Under the pieces are notes generated by a model. It made no database searches. It worked only from the letters and a program-made list of their open reading frames with translations, and was not told where the DNA came from. This document shows, piece by piece, positions 51,501-62,965 of a stretch of 64,000 nucleotides of DNA (the stretch's first letter is position 1; every line of letters begins with the position of its first letter). Location of the stretch: the NCBI GenBank assembly GCA_019722365.1, contig JADFUC010002075.1, positions 124,001-188,000 of the forward strand, given 5' to 3'. This DNA is from Lithospermum erythrorhizon. Its lineage: Eukaryota; Streptophyta; Magnoliopsida; Boraginales; Boraginaceae. The translations under genes and the position numbers were made by a program.

Positions 51501-51600
51501 AATAGTATTTCTTTTACAATTTATTTTGTAAGTGTTTTTAGCGTGATGGTTTCTTGAGTCTCATTGTTTATTTCTTATTCTTGTAAATTAATATAGCTCT
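48571..51600 (+). mobile_element. copia family 1: 5' LTR plus leader, truncated
   Basis: The LTR at 48571-49557 starts TGTTGGAAATCGATGAG. A primer-binding-site-like GCATCATGAGCC follows (49561-49572), then an AT-rich leader that aligns, inverted, with 35.4-37.5 kb. Together with the LTR the inverted match to 35.4-38.5 kb covers about 3 kb. A GC-rich island at about 50140-50270 corresponds to the one at about 36790-36930. The copy stops before any pol sequence. Confidence 0.75.
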
Positions 51601-51710
51601 TTCACAAGCTTCCAGCCCATTTCGGCTTGAAAAGTGCAAGGCAGACTCTTTCCGAATTTTGGCAGTGGTCTCGAAACTAGAGAATCGTTCGAAGCAAGAA
51701 GGCCGAATCT

Positions 51711-53105
51711 TGAAGAAAATTACTATGGATATAGGAGTATAAATACAAATCCATAGTTCGAGGGGATCTTTAAAGTGCATACTCGTTATTGATACAAAAC
51801 ATATAATTAAATATATGAGCGAGAGGCACTACAGTGCGGCGAATTAAATTAAAAATCTTGTAACTGAGTGCATTTGACTTCCCTTGACTCGCTGTTGTAA
51901 TATCGATCGTGTGATATCTACAGTTAGTCATGTAGGGAGGGGTTGAATCGAGAACTAATCTTTCTTTGATATGAGGATGAACAAAACGGAAAAACCCCAA
52001 AATTCTTGGGAGAATTTCGGCCAAGGCGTACTAGGGTTTTGGTGAAAAGTTTTACAAAACTTATGATGAAAAACCGTAAAAGTTTGCTTATAGGGCTGGG
52101 TTAAAACAAACCGATAAGCAACTTGAATTAAGAAATATTAGCTTGACTCGTTAACTACATTAGTTCGTTAAGACACTAATGAGTTGCTAATGAGATTGAA
52201 CTATTTAATTAAGCTAATTAAATAGTAATCGATATCAATAATCTTTCAAGTTGTCGATAAATACTAAAATTACCGAACAATTAAATAACTATTTAATTTA
52301 TTCTATTTGTTCAATCGATATTCTCACATAAAATGTAGAACCGCTGTAATTAATACATTTCTCAATTATATAGTTCTCTTTAATTTCATACATGAAATAT
52401 AACTGGCGTCGGTATGTGTGACATACAGGCTCTGAGATAATGGTAAGTTGTATAGTAATAATAATTGATCAATTACTATTATAACGATTAATGGTAAGAT
52501 CATGATATTCATAACCCTTAAATTATCATGAGAACCCCTTGACAATATACAATTACTAAGTTGAACACTAAGTTCTGATAATCACATTTAACTTAATTGG
52601 TAAATGAATTGCTCTGTGATTATCCATGACGGGCATAATAAATGGAACCAATTCTCATTGATTTCTGACACTCATTTTGCCTGGGCGATTATCTTACAAT
52701 TCCTTTATCCACGCGATCTCTAGTCGTCATTAACCATAAGAAGTGTGTCATGAAACACCAACGACTTTCTTTACTCGAGTATGAGCTGAATAGCATTTAT
52801 GGTCCCATAAACCAATCGGTACCAAGCGTGAGAGGGCACGAGATCTTCCTTGTGGTGAATAAGCATTTATAGGTATCTATGTTTTAGGCTTGAAGAGTGT
52901 AATTAACGATTCGTATTGCCTCTACAGAAAACATAAATTAACCTAGAGTTTAACCTTTTCATTAAATCGAGGATACAACACATGTATATTATATGTAAAT
53001 TCAAACGTATAGTCATAGCAAACAAATATATTAAAATATAAGAAGCAATAATATTCAAATATTTGTTCACGTAACACAATGAATACATGCGGCTCACGAC
53101 AGCAA
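51711..53105 (-). mobile_element. copia family 1: 3' LTR plus 3' internal tract
   Basis: On the minus strand the 3' internal tract (52671-53105) leads into an LTR (51711-52670). The internal tract matches 30938-31741 with a deletion of about 370 bp. It abuts the inverted tract beginning at about 53150. Confidence 0.7.
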
Positions 53106-53149
53106 CTTTGATAGGCAGTTAGGAGGGGGATTTGTCGTCACTTGATATC

Positions 53150-56100
53150 TGAGGAAGATGCAGGGCCTCTCGCACGGTTGAGAGTGCGATTGGTTTATGG
53201 GGCGCCATAAATGCTTATTGATTCATACTTTCGAGTAAAAGAAAGTTGTGGGTGTTTCGCGACAACTTCTTATGGATTGGCAAACTATTTAGAGATCGCG
53301 TGATAAAGGAATTGTAAGATAATCGTCAAGGGCAAAATTAAGTGTTGAAATCAATGAGAATTGGTTCCACATTTTTATGCGTTGCGACAATTATTAGCAA
53401 TTCATTTACCGGTTGGGTTAAATGTGATTATCGAGAACTTAGTGTTCAACAGTAATTGTATATTACTAGTGTGGAGTTCTGGCGTGATAATTTAAGGGGT
53501 TATGGCGATTCTTAGATCTTTACTTTCGTGTCGTTATAATAATAGTAATTGGTCGAATTATTATTGTGCAGCTTGCAATATCGAGCCTAGAAGGTCACAC
53601 ACATACGGTGGCGTTGAGTTATATTTCATGTATGAAATTAAAGAACTATATAATTGAGAAATGTATTTCTCGATTACAAGGAGTTACATTTTATGTAGAA
53701 TATAGTTAAACAAATAGAATCAATTAAATAGTTATTTAATTGATTGATGAACTAGTATTTATCGATAACTTTGAAGATTATTGATATTGACTCATTACTA
53801 TTTAATTAGCTTAATTAAATAGTTCATTAATTAACTGACTTCATTAGTGTCTTAACGAACTAATAGAGTTAACGAGTGAAATAATATAGCAGGTTCAACA
53901 TCGGGCTTGTTTAGCACAGCCACGAGCTTTAGGAATTTCATCGATAAGTTTTTAGCTTTATCACAAACCTAATTGGCATTCACTGGCGAAATTCTCCCAA
54001 AGCCCCAGGGAATTTGGTTTTGATAAATCTTTTGTTCTTAGCATGAATGCTGATTAACCCCTCTGTGTGAACAACCAAAGTATCGTCTGGTCAGTATTCT
54101 TGACAGGCGGAAGAAGTCAGAGATTCACGTTGTGAACTGAAACTTTAGTGGAGTTGCTCATTGCGATGTCGATACGTTTATTCATGTATTGTAAATATGT
54201 GTTTTGTTTAATGTGTAGTATGCGCTAAATCTAGTTTGTATTTATACTCATATCCATAGTATTCACGTCAGTGGGAGTCGAGCAGACGGATGAACATGTT
54301 AGTATGACATACGTGCGTCTGGGATCTTCACCGGTGGGATGGATCGGAGCGATTCACAAGTAAGACTTGAAGCCGACCCATCCATTCTAAATTGTTATAA
54401 GTAGTTTTTGGTTACTTAAGCGGGTGCATGATGTCAGACGTCGGACCGTGGCAAAAGGGTCATTAATGCGATTAAATGCAGAACTTTAGTGGCGCCAAAG
54501 ATTATGCTAATCATAATTGGTGTATGATCGCTATCCGTATAGTGAGGCTTGATCATATAGATATCTTCTTGAGGTGTACTTTGTGTTTTTAGTGATTGTG
54601 AGCCTTTATTATTTATGTTACATTAGTCGTATTAGAACATTATTATGAATGGCGAATTGTTGTTTGTTTTACATCTTGTTAGTTAAAAAAATGATTTTGT
54701 GAACACTAATAACTCAAAACTCTCGATCCTTGTGTAAAAATGCAAGCGAATGACCTTAACTTCCTAGATTGGGCTAGGAACTTGAGAATAGTTCTCGAGT
54801 AGAGATGACGAATGCGTGTTATCGAAGTTTCCTCGAGGCAGAAGAAGGTGATGAGGAAGCTTGGATTTCTCGACATCATGGGATAGCTCTTACGTCTCGA
54901 TGCTTAATGTTGGCAAACATGGAATTGAATCTTCATATTGATTCGAGCATCTAGCGTTCTGAGAGCGTGTAGCTGGAAAAGTTGTTCGAGGAAAATGGCC
55001 TTGATAGAGAGATCACGATCTTGTTGTGCCGTCGTCGATGAGTAAGCTAGGAAATGGAACTGACCCATGAGTCTCTCCGTGTCATCCAGATGATAGAAAT
55101 TTTGGTTGAAATACTAGACTTCAGCTTGGGCCGACGTCTCGAGGGCTGGCGGTGAACATCGTCCTCAGTCGTTGCTGGCTTTGTTAAATCAACTTTGTGA
55201 TGACTTGGCGTACACGATTCATGATGGATTGTCGGAGTTGTATCGTATGATCATTAATCTTTGGCGAGAATCTTAAGAAAGGAATGAGAGCACAACTACG
55301 TTACGATGGTATATAGAACAAGAATAAGTTCAAAAGAAACAGCAGGTTGAAACATAAGCCGTTACCTTGCCGAGAAACGTCCAGAAGGATGCCAATAAGA
55401 ATGATAAATTTCATCATTATGGGGTTATGGGACACTAAAAGTGGAACTGTAAAAAGTACTTGGCAGAAAAGAAGAATGGAACTGGTACCATTCTGACTAC
55501 AAGTATTTACGTTATTACTCTAGAAACTTCTTACTCTAATACTTGGGTGTTAGACATCGGGTCGGGTACTCATATTTGTCGAAATGTGCGGCGCTGTGAG
55601 GAGATAAGAAGGCTAGTGAGAAAGGCGAAGTGGACTTAAGAGTTGGAAACGGATCAAAAGTTGATGCTACGTTCGCCGGGTCTACTAAATTAGCATTACC
55701 TATGGGGTTAAATCTTGTTTTGAACAATATTTACTTTGGACCTGCTTTGAGCAGAAATATTATTTCCATTTCTCGTTTAACTTTAGATGGGTTTTCAATT
55801 TTAATAAATGCCGAATGTTGCTTTATTTCTCGAGATGGAATGATTTATGGTACTGTTTCACTTCAAAGATAGAAACCTATAACGTAAATATTTAGATGAG
55901 GAAACCAAATGAGTTGAATCCTATAAACCTGTGGCATTGTAGGCTTGGTTACATAAGTATGGCTTAGCATGAAAAGACTACGGCGAGGAATAAATTCTTA
56001 AGCTAGATGAGTTTGAATCATTTGACACACATGCGAGTGTGATGGAAGCGAGAATGACCAAGTCTCCGCTTCCACTTGGAACCCGGTGAAAGGGCAATAG

Positions 56101-58440
56101 ATGTATTAGGAATCATGCAATGCCGATGTATGCGAACGATGAACAAACTTTGCGAGGATGTTTCACCATACTTTATAACACTTCACCGATAACTTCATCG
56201 GATATGGTTACATATATGCATTTGAAGCATAAACATGAAGCTTTTGAAGTATTCAAGAGAGTGCTTGAGAAGGAAATGTGACAGACTCGACAAAGCGATC
56301 CCGAGGTTACCGATGCGATAGGCGGTGAATCTTGGCCATGGCTTGAATCAGCGTCGAGAGAGCGTGCTATAATATCCTGAATCCTCTGCCGAAACACCAC
56401 AACACAACGGTGTATCTGAAAGGAGGAATCAGGCCTTTTTAAATATGGTTCGTCAGTGATGAAGTACCTCGGCGCTACGGCCAGTCTATGGGGACATGCA
56501 TTACGAATTGCAATGCATACACTGAATAAAGTTATAAGAAAATCAGCTTCTTTAACTCTGCATGAGTTATGGTTTAAAAACCCTCCCAAAATAGCAAACA
56601 TGAGAATTTGAGACAGTGAAATCTTTGTTAAGAAAGTTAGCAAAAAGGCAATTTGGAGACCTAAATCCGAAAAAATGCTACTTAGTGGATACCACAAGAA
56701 GCTGGGGTATTCTTACCATTAAGCGAGAACAAAATCTTTGTTGCTCAAATCTTTGGTATCTTTGTTGAAAGGGAACACGTGGATAAAGGCTGAAGTTTGC
56801 TAAGCAGCGAATCTCCTCGAAATTTGGATCCTTGCTACATAGAAGAAGTTCACTTCGACCAGAAATAAATGAACCTCTAAGGCGATCCGATAGAAGCCAA
56901 TGAGAACCCGATAGATGAATGCGGGCTTTCTTAGTTGAAAGTAGCGAGATTTCTTCATACAAAGAAGAAATTAAGGAAAGAGGCGTTGATGGCGGCTTTT
57001 TGTATGAAATCGAAATCGACTCGATGTACCCGTAACGAAGTATGGGCGTTGATAGATTTACCAGTCTGAACTTTATTGATGTAAATGGGTATTTGAAAGC
57101 GGATAAAGATGGAAAGCGTCAATGTTTATAAGGCTAGATTAGTAGTTAAAAGTTTCAAGCGATTCAAGGAATTGATTATGATGAAACCTTACTTGATTGT
57201 GAAGTTTAAATCCCCTTTGGATTAACGCCGTTATTTGCGTAATGCGATAGCGAAAATATGGCAAATGGATGTAAGCGGCGTTCTGAATGAATCTTGAAAA
57301 TGCGTGTACATAATCTGACCTCAGGGTTTACATCTCGAAGGACCTAAGAAGGTATCACGAATTGCGGATCCATTTATGGTGAAGCAGCTATCTAGAAGTT
57401 GGAATGCTTGCGTTTGATGAAGCGATCAAAGGTTTTGGATTTGCTAGAAAGCGAAGAAGATTCTTGTGTATCTGAAGGTTAGTAGGAGCCATATTGCATT
57501 TGTGGTATTGTATGTAGATGACATTCTAATCATTGAAAATGACATACCCGATGTGAGTCTAGGTCAGAAAGCATGGAGTATGTAAATGTTCTCGATAGAG
57601 GACCTAGGAGAAGCCCGTCGTTCTTGGAATTAAAATACATAGGAATCGTTCAAGAAATTTGGTGGATTGAGCCAAAATACTTATATTGATAGTTTAGCAG
57701 ATTCCATATGGGCTCGAAAGGTAATCTTCCGTAAGGACATGGAATATCTACCGGTCGTTTGACATCAGCTTGAGCGAGATAAAGCACATGAGTAAAGTTT
57801 CATATTCCTCGTATGGGATCTATCGTAAATTATATGTAGTGTACCACGACCAAGTTGTTTGCTTTGGGTGTAACAGTCGTTGTCCGTGTCCGGTGTCTGT
57901 TTGGTGTTGGTAATCATAGAGTACTTTACAAGAGCTAGGATGTATGTCTGGAGTATGCGGAGAGGAGAATGAGTTATTGGTAGAAGAGCTACACCGTGCC
58001 GGTTTCAAATCGACAAAGGCGATTCTTGATCTGTCTGGTTATATTACTTTGAATGGTGGGAAGCGATGTCTTGAATTGTAGTAATGCATGAACATTGTGG
58101 CGGCTTCGACAAGAAGGCTGAGTACGTTGCGACATCGGAAGGCTATGAAAGGCTCTTGAATCAAAAAGTTTGTAAGTGAACTTGGAGTGGTACCTAGCAT
58201 TGAGAATCCGGTCTGTTGTATGCGGCAACTGGTGCGATTCTTTGACTAAGGCAACCAATAGCATCACGATCAGCATTATACTCGGGAAATATCATCATTC
58301 GGGACATAGCGAAAGAGATGTGAGCATATGTAAAAGTAGACACGAGGCGACAATTTAGCGGACCCGCCCGACCCAGGCAAGTAACTTTCCAATCAAGCGA
58401 TAAGCACGTCTGTGATCTTTGGATTGAAATGTATGCGAGT
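53150..58440 (+). mobile_element. copia family 1: 3' internal tract, LTR, gag-pol remnants
   Basis: A short 3' internal tract (53150-53342) precedes an LTR (53343-54270). A primer-binding-site-like TGGGAGTCGAGCAG (54272-54285) follows, then gag and pol remnants to about 58.4 kb. No downstream LTR of this family is visible. An LTR with 3' internal sequence on its left and 5' leader on its right is the arrangement expected of a shared LTR in a tandem or recombined array. Confidence 0.7.
54750..58400 (+). pseudogene. copia family 1 gag-pol remnants
   Basis: Gag start DWARNLRIVLE at about 54760-54800. Protease WVLDIGSGTHIC at about 55543-55580, where the family usually has DTG. Pre-integrase LWHCRLGYIS at about 55930. 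Integrase YFITFTDN-like core near 56175 and QHNGVSERRNQAFLNMV at about 56400-56450. RT pieces include IWQMDV (about 57255) and the active site VLYVDDILI (about 57507-57533). RNase H ends in ADPLTK-like remnants near 58370. The frame shifts repeatedly. 55630-55872 is the longest clean stretch (80 codons). Confidence 0.78.
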
Positions 58441-58852
58441 GGTGTTAGGTTTAGTAGGAGCTAGTTTTCTTTATAAATATTTTAATTATCAAGACAATGT
58501 ATAAATTTCAAGCTTATAAATTCAATAAATATATAGTTGTATATATTTATATATTGCATATACATATGTACTTCATTGCCCAAGCAATGATACTTTGATT
58601 CGTGAGATTACTTGTCCACACAGTCGGTGTTCGTTGATTGGAATCGAACACCAAACGACAGTGTGTAATTGATTGTCGGGATCACATTTTGGATCGAAAG
58701 GAGTGCTCTAATCCCAATCGCAGTATGCATGTTAGAAGCGGTTCGAGTGCGGGAATTTGGACATGACATACATTAAAAACTTAGAGATAGCGTGTCGATG
58801 TCCTAGAGATTACTTTAACTTATAGTTAAATGACGATTCTTCAACCTTCCAA
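58441..58852. other. AT-rich spacer, no gene seen
   Basis: Follows the copia RNase H remnant and precedes the LINE poly(T). AT-rich ATATATTTATATATTGCATA at about 58536-58556. No matching LTR recognised. Confidence 0.4.
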
Positions 58853-58978
58853 TTTTTTTTTTAACAATATTTTTTATTGAATGAGAAAACTCTTACAATA
58901 GAGAGGCACAAGGAAAACACGCTTGATGCAAAAGAAATACTAACTAAGCACTACAACAATGATTAACCAAAATAAAAA

Positions 58979-59037
58979 ACAAAGTCAAACTAAATTTTAA
59001 AAATACAGACAAAGTCAAACTAAATTTTAAAAATACA
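58979..59037. repeat. Perfect 30-bp tandem duplication
   Basis: Two adjacent copies starting ACAAAGTCAAACTAAATTTT (58979 and 59009), identical over the repeated part. It lies in the 3' part of the LINE. Confidence 0.85.
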
Positions 59038-60631
59038 ACCATCAATACCCCAATCCAAACTAAGTAACCAATTAACTTTGAACTTCTTCACACGTTTTCA
59101 AGAACTTGTTCTACATTGGAGAATACTCAAAGTCCTTTGCACAACAAACTCGGTTGGATGCGAAGTACTCGAAAAACATTTATTGTTTCTGCTCCCTTTG
59201 AGCCATAGCAACCGTGCTAAAGTGAAGGCCAGCATTTTTATACATTGTCGAGACTCATCACTCCACGTGGTCCGCGCTGACGTTCATGCTCCGTTGGCCA
59301 CTCTCGGCTCCACATACTCATTCAATTTACGTAAATCATCCGCCAAGCGACTGCGAAAACATACAAGCAAAGCGGTGTTCATGGCTTTGATATCTCCCTG
59401 AACCTGTTGTTGATCATTTATGCCCAGCCGTCGCAATCTGTCAGCGGTGCTCTATTTTGAAAGCAACGACCAAGCGATAAATGAATGCCGAGGTATCCAG
59501 CGGTGTTCATGACCACAGTCGGCCAACCTTATCCTCACATTACCTACTTCGCCTTATTATGTACTTAAGTTCAGCGACATTCCATAACCTGGAAATCGGC
59601 TCCACCAGTAAAGCTGCCCCGGCATAGAAAGTTTGGAGGCCTGCGAGAATTCTTGGAGTCGCCTACTGCCGCACAGCAAATTGACTACCTCAGCAGCCTC
59701 GCTGTCAAGGAACATGAATATACCCCCTTTCCTATCGTCCAAAATGCTCTAGCTTATTTGAGTGCTTTCAAGAATCGTACCAAAAACATTTTGCCCGATT
59801 ACCAACTACAACTGAATTTTAATTTCAACAGAGACGGACCTTGAGTATTTTCTTCCAATACCAACGGTCTTTCTCCTTCTTTTTATAGGCCCAAATTATT
59901 TTCCCTTGACATTTCCTTTCATGTGCCATTGAACCGTAGAGTCACAGCCGTATAGCAATATTCCAAAGTAGTTTCCCCAAGAAAACTTTAGACCGTAATA
60001 GCATACATGAACCCCCAGACACCGTTCCAGAGGTAAGCAAAGAGATTTCCAAGAAACTTTCGAATGGAAATGCCACTTCTTTCACACTTGAAGAAAGGTC
60101 TTTATTTCTTCTGACCTCTTGAATTACATACTTTGGGATAGGCAAATTTGCACACCAAAAATTCTACACTCCAAAAATAGAAGATCGAATCAACTGCGCC
60201 CTACCACCAAAACTCAAGTGTCTCGCTTGCCATGAGGAGATTTTTGAACATATCTTATCCGTCAAACAAATCTGTGAGTTAAGCGCTTAGAAGTAAAGGA
60301 ATACCAATATTGCATTGGTAAAATACTTACTTCTCGTATCTTGATCTTTGACAAATTCTTGACCGTCTGTACATCTTTGGAGACTCGAAAGAACTCGCTA
60401 CTCTTACATGAGATTCAGCGAAATTTAGTAATATCACGAAAGAGATAAACTATCACAGATAATGGATCAACTTTGTTTAGAGTAGGAATGCAATGACTGA
60501 CCATATCGTCATGGCTTCATATGTGTTATCTGCTGGGAATAACAAAGATGATGGAAAACGAACCTAGACTTTTGACTAACCTGCCATAATCCATTAAAAC
60601 CTCGATCTTAGTAAAAACAAATAAAGGCGAG

Positions 60632-60870
60632 GTCGAATTGACAATGCCCGATGCTTAAGCATCTTGACATCTCCCAAATGCAGGAGTCAGGTGTTCGAGT
60701 CCTCTTTGCTAACAAGGAAAGTGGTTAGAGGAAAGTTTTTTCCTCACTAGTTTGAAAAATTCTTAAATGCTTGGTTATGCTCATGAGTTTATGATGATTT
60801 GTATTGTTGAATTGTTGATGAATGTGTCGTTTGATATATTAAAAATTTAAAAAAAATAAAAATAAAAATA
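60632..60870 (+). mobile_element. tRNA-derived SINE inserted in the LINE RT
   Basis: A B box GTTCGAGTCC lies at 60693-60702 with a CAGGAGTCAGGT lead. The 3' end is an A-rich AAATAAAAATAAA tail (about 60841-60870). Flanks AAATAAAGGCGAG (60619-60631) and AAATAAGACGAG (60871-60882) look like a target duplication with two changes. The SINE splits the LINE RT right after the GLRQGDPIS motif, so it is younger than the LINE. Confidence 0.68.
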
Positions 60871-61249
60871 AAATAAGACGAGATCGGATCCCCTTGCCTT
60901 AATCCTCTAGTACTACCAAACCATCCCTTTAGTATACCCCGTTAATAGGCTGAGAACTTGGGCTGTCTGGCGTTGCTTGATAAATAAATGAACACCGTAG
61001 GAAGCTGCGTGAGTACCAGCTAACTACCCACGTAAGGCTACCAAGATTTCCACCCGTATAAGTAAGCGCCTGTGAGTCTTTATATGCATCTTCGGAATGC
61101 CATCCTGTTTATGATATCCTTGTACCAACTCTTGAAGAATCATACTTATTTGTCGATTGATAATCTCCCGGTATAAAGGAAGTGCGATAAAGAAATGACT
61201 TCCGGCATAAATCCTCTCATCCGACCCATCAAAATCTTTGCCAATAATT

Positions 61250-61822
61250 TGTTGGGTTGAAGGCATTTCAAGTGTTTGAAGTCTGAGGATCGAGACCCCA
61301 TCGAGACCACAGTACCGATGGGGGAGTCTCGATGCGCAGTGGGCGATGCGTATGGGCTGCGTCGAGGGGCAGCGAGACCCGTCGTCGGACGGGTCTCGTG
61401 GGGTCTCGATCAATAACCGATTCGGCCAGAATAAATGGGGATTAAATTAGCATTTATTTCATATCCATAAAATTTCAATTTCTCTTAAAATTTCTTTTGT
61501 TCGAATTGATAAAGTTGTTACCTACTTGATTTGTATAAATACGTATGTCATTTAAGCTAAATCTAGAGTGGGTGTCATTGAGAATACTAAATTATAAGTA
61601 TTACTCGGTGGAGAAAGCTTAATTTGATAGGACTTGTAGCAAATCACGAGAGTTCTTTACAGTTGATTTACCGTGACAGGGGCGTACGCGAGGGAACATA
61701 TAAGATGGGTGTCATTTGCGGTATTTTCAATTGTTATGCATTGATTGCTGAGATATTAGACTCGTAGGTTTTGGGTGTTGATATATCTATTTAAGTTATA
61801 CTCTGCGTTAAATTTCCCAACC
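61250..61822 (+). repeat. LTR of copia family 2 (plus copy)
   Basis: Begins TGTTGGGTTGAAGGCATTTC and ends near TTCCCAACC just before the primer-binding site. It contains a GAGACC/GGTCTC-rich segment at 61290-61410. It matches the inverted LTR at 62966-63612. Confidence 0.65.
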
Positions 61823-61825
61823 AAT

Positions 61826-61837
61826 TGGTATCAGAGC
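61826..61837 (+). other. Primer-binding site, copia family 2
   Basis: TGGTATCAGAGC, an exact match to the start of the plant initiator-tRNA-Met primer site, a few bases after the LTR. Confidence 0.85.
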
Positions 61838-61878
61838 TTGGTTGAAAGCTAATCTTGATATAGTTTATACGAAATTCA

Positions 61879-62190
61879 ATGGCAAATTACGAAGGTGTCG
61901 ACACGTCTTTGTAGATAAATTCGATGGGGTTGATTTACGCCTATTGGAAGATAAACATGGAGGATTATTTGTATGGGAAGAAGCTTCTAGCACTTTAGGC
62001 GAAGCATAAATATGGAGATTTAAGAGTGGAAGCGAGCTAGATAGACAAGTCTTGGGTATAGTGAGACCGTCTTTGTCTAGAAAGCGTTGTTGCCAATGTA
62101 GCGAATGAGACCACGACAAAGAGGCTTGATGATAGCTTTTTCGAGTTATATGAGAAACCATCCATGACAATAAAGGTACGGTTGATGAAG
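61879..62190 (+). pseudogene. copia family 2 gag fragment
   Basis: Starts ATGGCAAATTACGAAG. Pieces in shifting frames (YWKINMEDYLYGKK, then VANETTT, then YEKPSM) match the copia Gag N-terminal half (the UBN2-type region, which typically reads WxxxMEDYLYxKxL). It is truncated where the composite's spacer begins. Confidence 0.65.
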
Positions 62191-62319
62191 GCAGGGCAGT
62201 GTTATACAATGAGCAGGTGTTATACAAAAGGCAGACTTGAAGGGTAGAGGAGAGAAGTGGAAGGAGAGTCACAAGCGAAGCTCTCGAGAAAGTCGAGTCT
62301 GGGGAGAGCGCGTGACTTC

Positions 62320-62570
62320 GATTGAAGAAAGAGTTGTCAGTGGGATTTGCGATGAAGGACCTAGGTGAGGCGAAGCAAATTCTGGGGATGAGAATAATCA
62401 GAGATCGGGATTCTCTGAGATTGACACAAGAAGAATACCTGAAGAAGGTAATCAAGCGATTCAACATGCTGGATGCAAAGCCTGTAAGTACCCCGTTAGC
62501 TGCTCATTTTGTTTATCGATCTGACAATCACACGGGCGAAGATGATTTAGAGTATATGGATAAAAGATAG
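62320..62570 (+). pseudogene. copia RT fragment
   Basis: A clean frame (82 codons) with FAMKDLGEAKQILGMRIIRD, then LRLTQEEYLKKVIKRFNM and KPVSTPLAAHF. This is the copia RT segment just after the YVDD box, joined directly to gag sequence; the pol middle is missing. It lies in the spacer between the inverted gag copies. Confidence 0.8.
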
Positions 62571-62629
62571 CATGTAGCTTACACTTGATGGAAGTAGTCT
62601 TATGTGTCAGCATGGTGTGCACCGGTACG

Positions 62630-62965
62630 ATATTCTTTGGCGGATGGTTTTCTCGTAACCACGAAAAGCTATCATCGAAGCCGCTGTCATTGAATTACCG
62701 TTATTTCATTGGCAGCGTTTCTAGACAGCGGTCTGTATACCCAGGCATCTGTCACAGCTCGTTCCACTCTTAAATCTCTCCATATTTGCGGGCTTACTTT
62801 AAGGCTTAGAAGCTCTTCCAAATAATCCTCCATGTTTATCTTTTGATAAAGAAATCGGCCCATCCGAATTTATCTGGCGTATGTCGATACACGCCGTAAT
62901 TTGCCATTGAATTTCGGATAAGCTATACTCCGAATTTCGAGCTTTCAACCAAGCTCATTACGGTG
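62630..62965 (-). pseudogene. copia family 2 gag fragment (inverted copy)
   Basis: The minus strand starts near ATGGCAAATTACGGCG and tracks the plus-strand gag at 61879-62190 with many indels, including TAAACATGGAGGATTATTTG. Non-functional. Confidence 0.65.

Noticed and set aside
56173..56697. 174-codon ORF on minus
   Set aside because: Antisense to copia integrase, which is recognisable on the plus strand.
61024..61413. 129-codon minus ORF as one gene
   Set aside because: Its first part is LTR sequence and its second part LINE RT. The join is an insertion border, not a fusion gene.
61865..62467. 200-codon ORF on minus
   Set aside because: Antisense to copia gag and RT fragments that are recognisable on plus.
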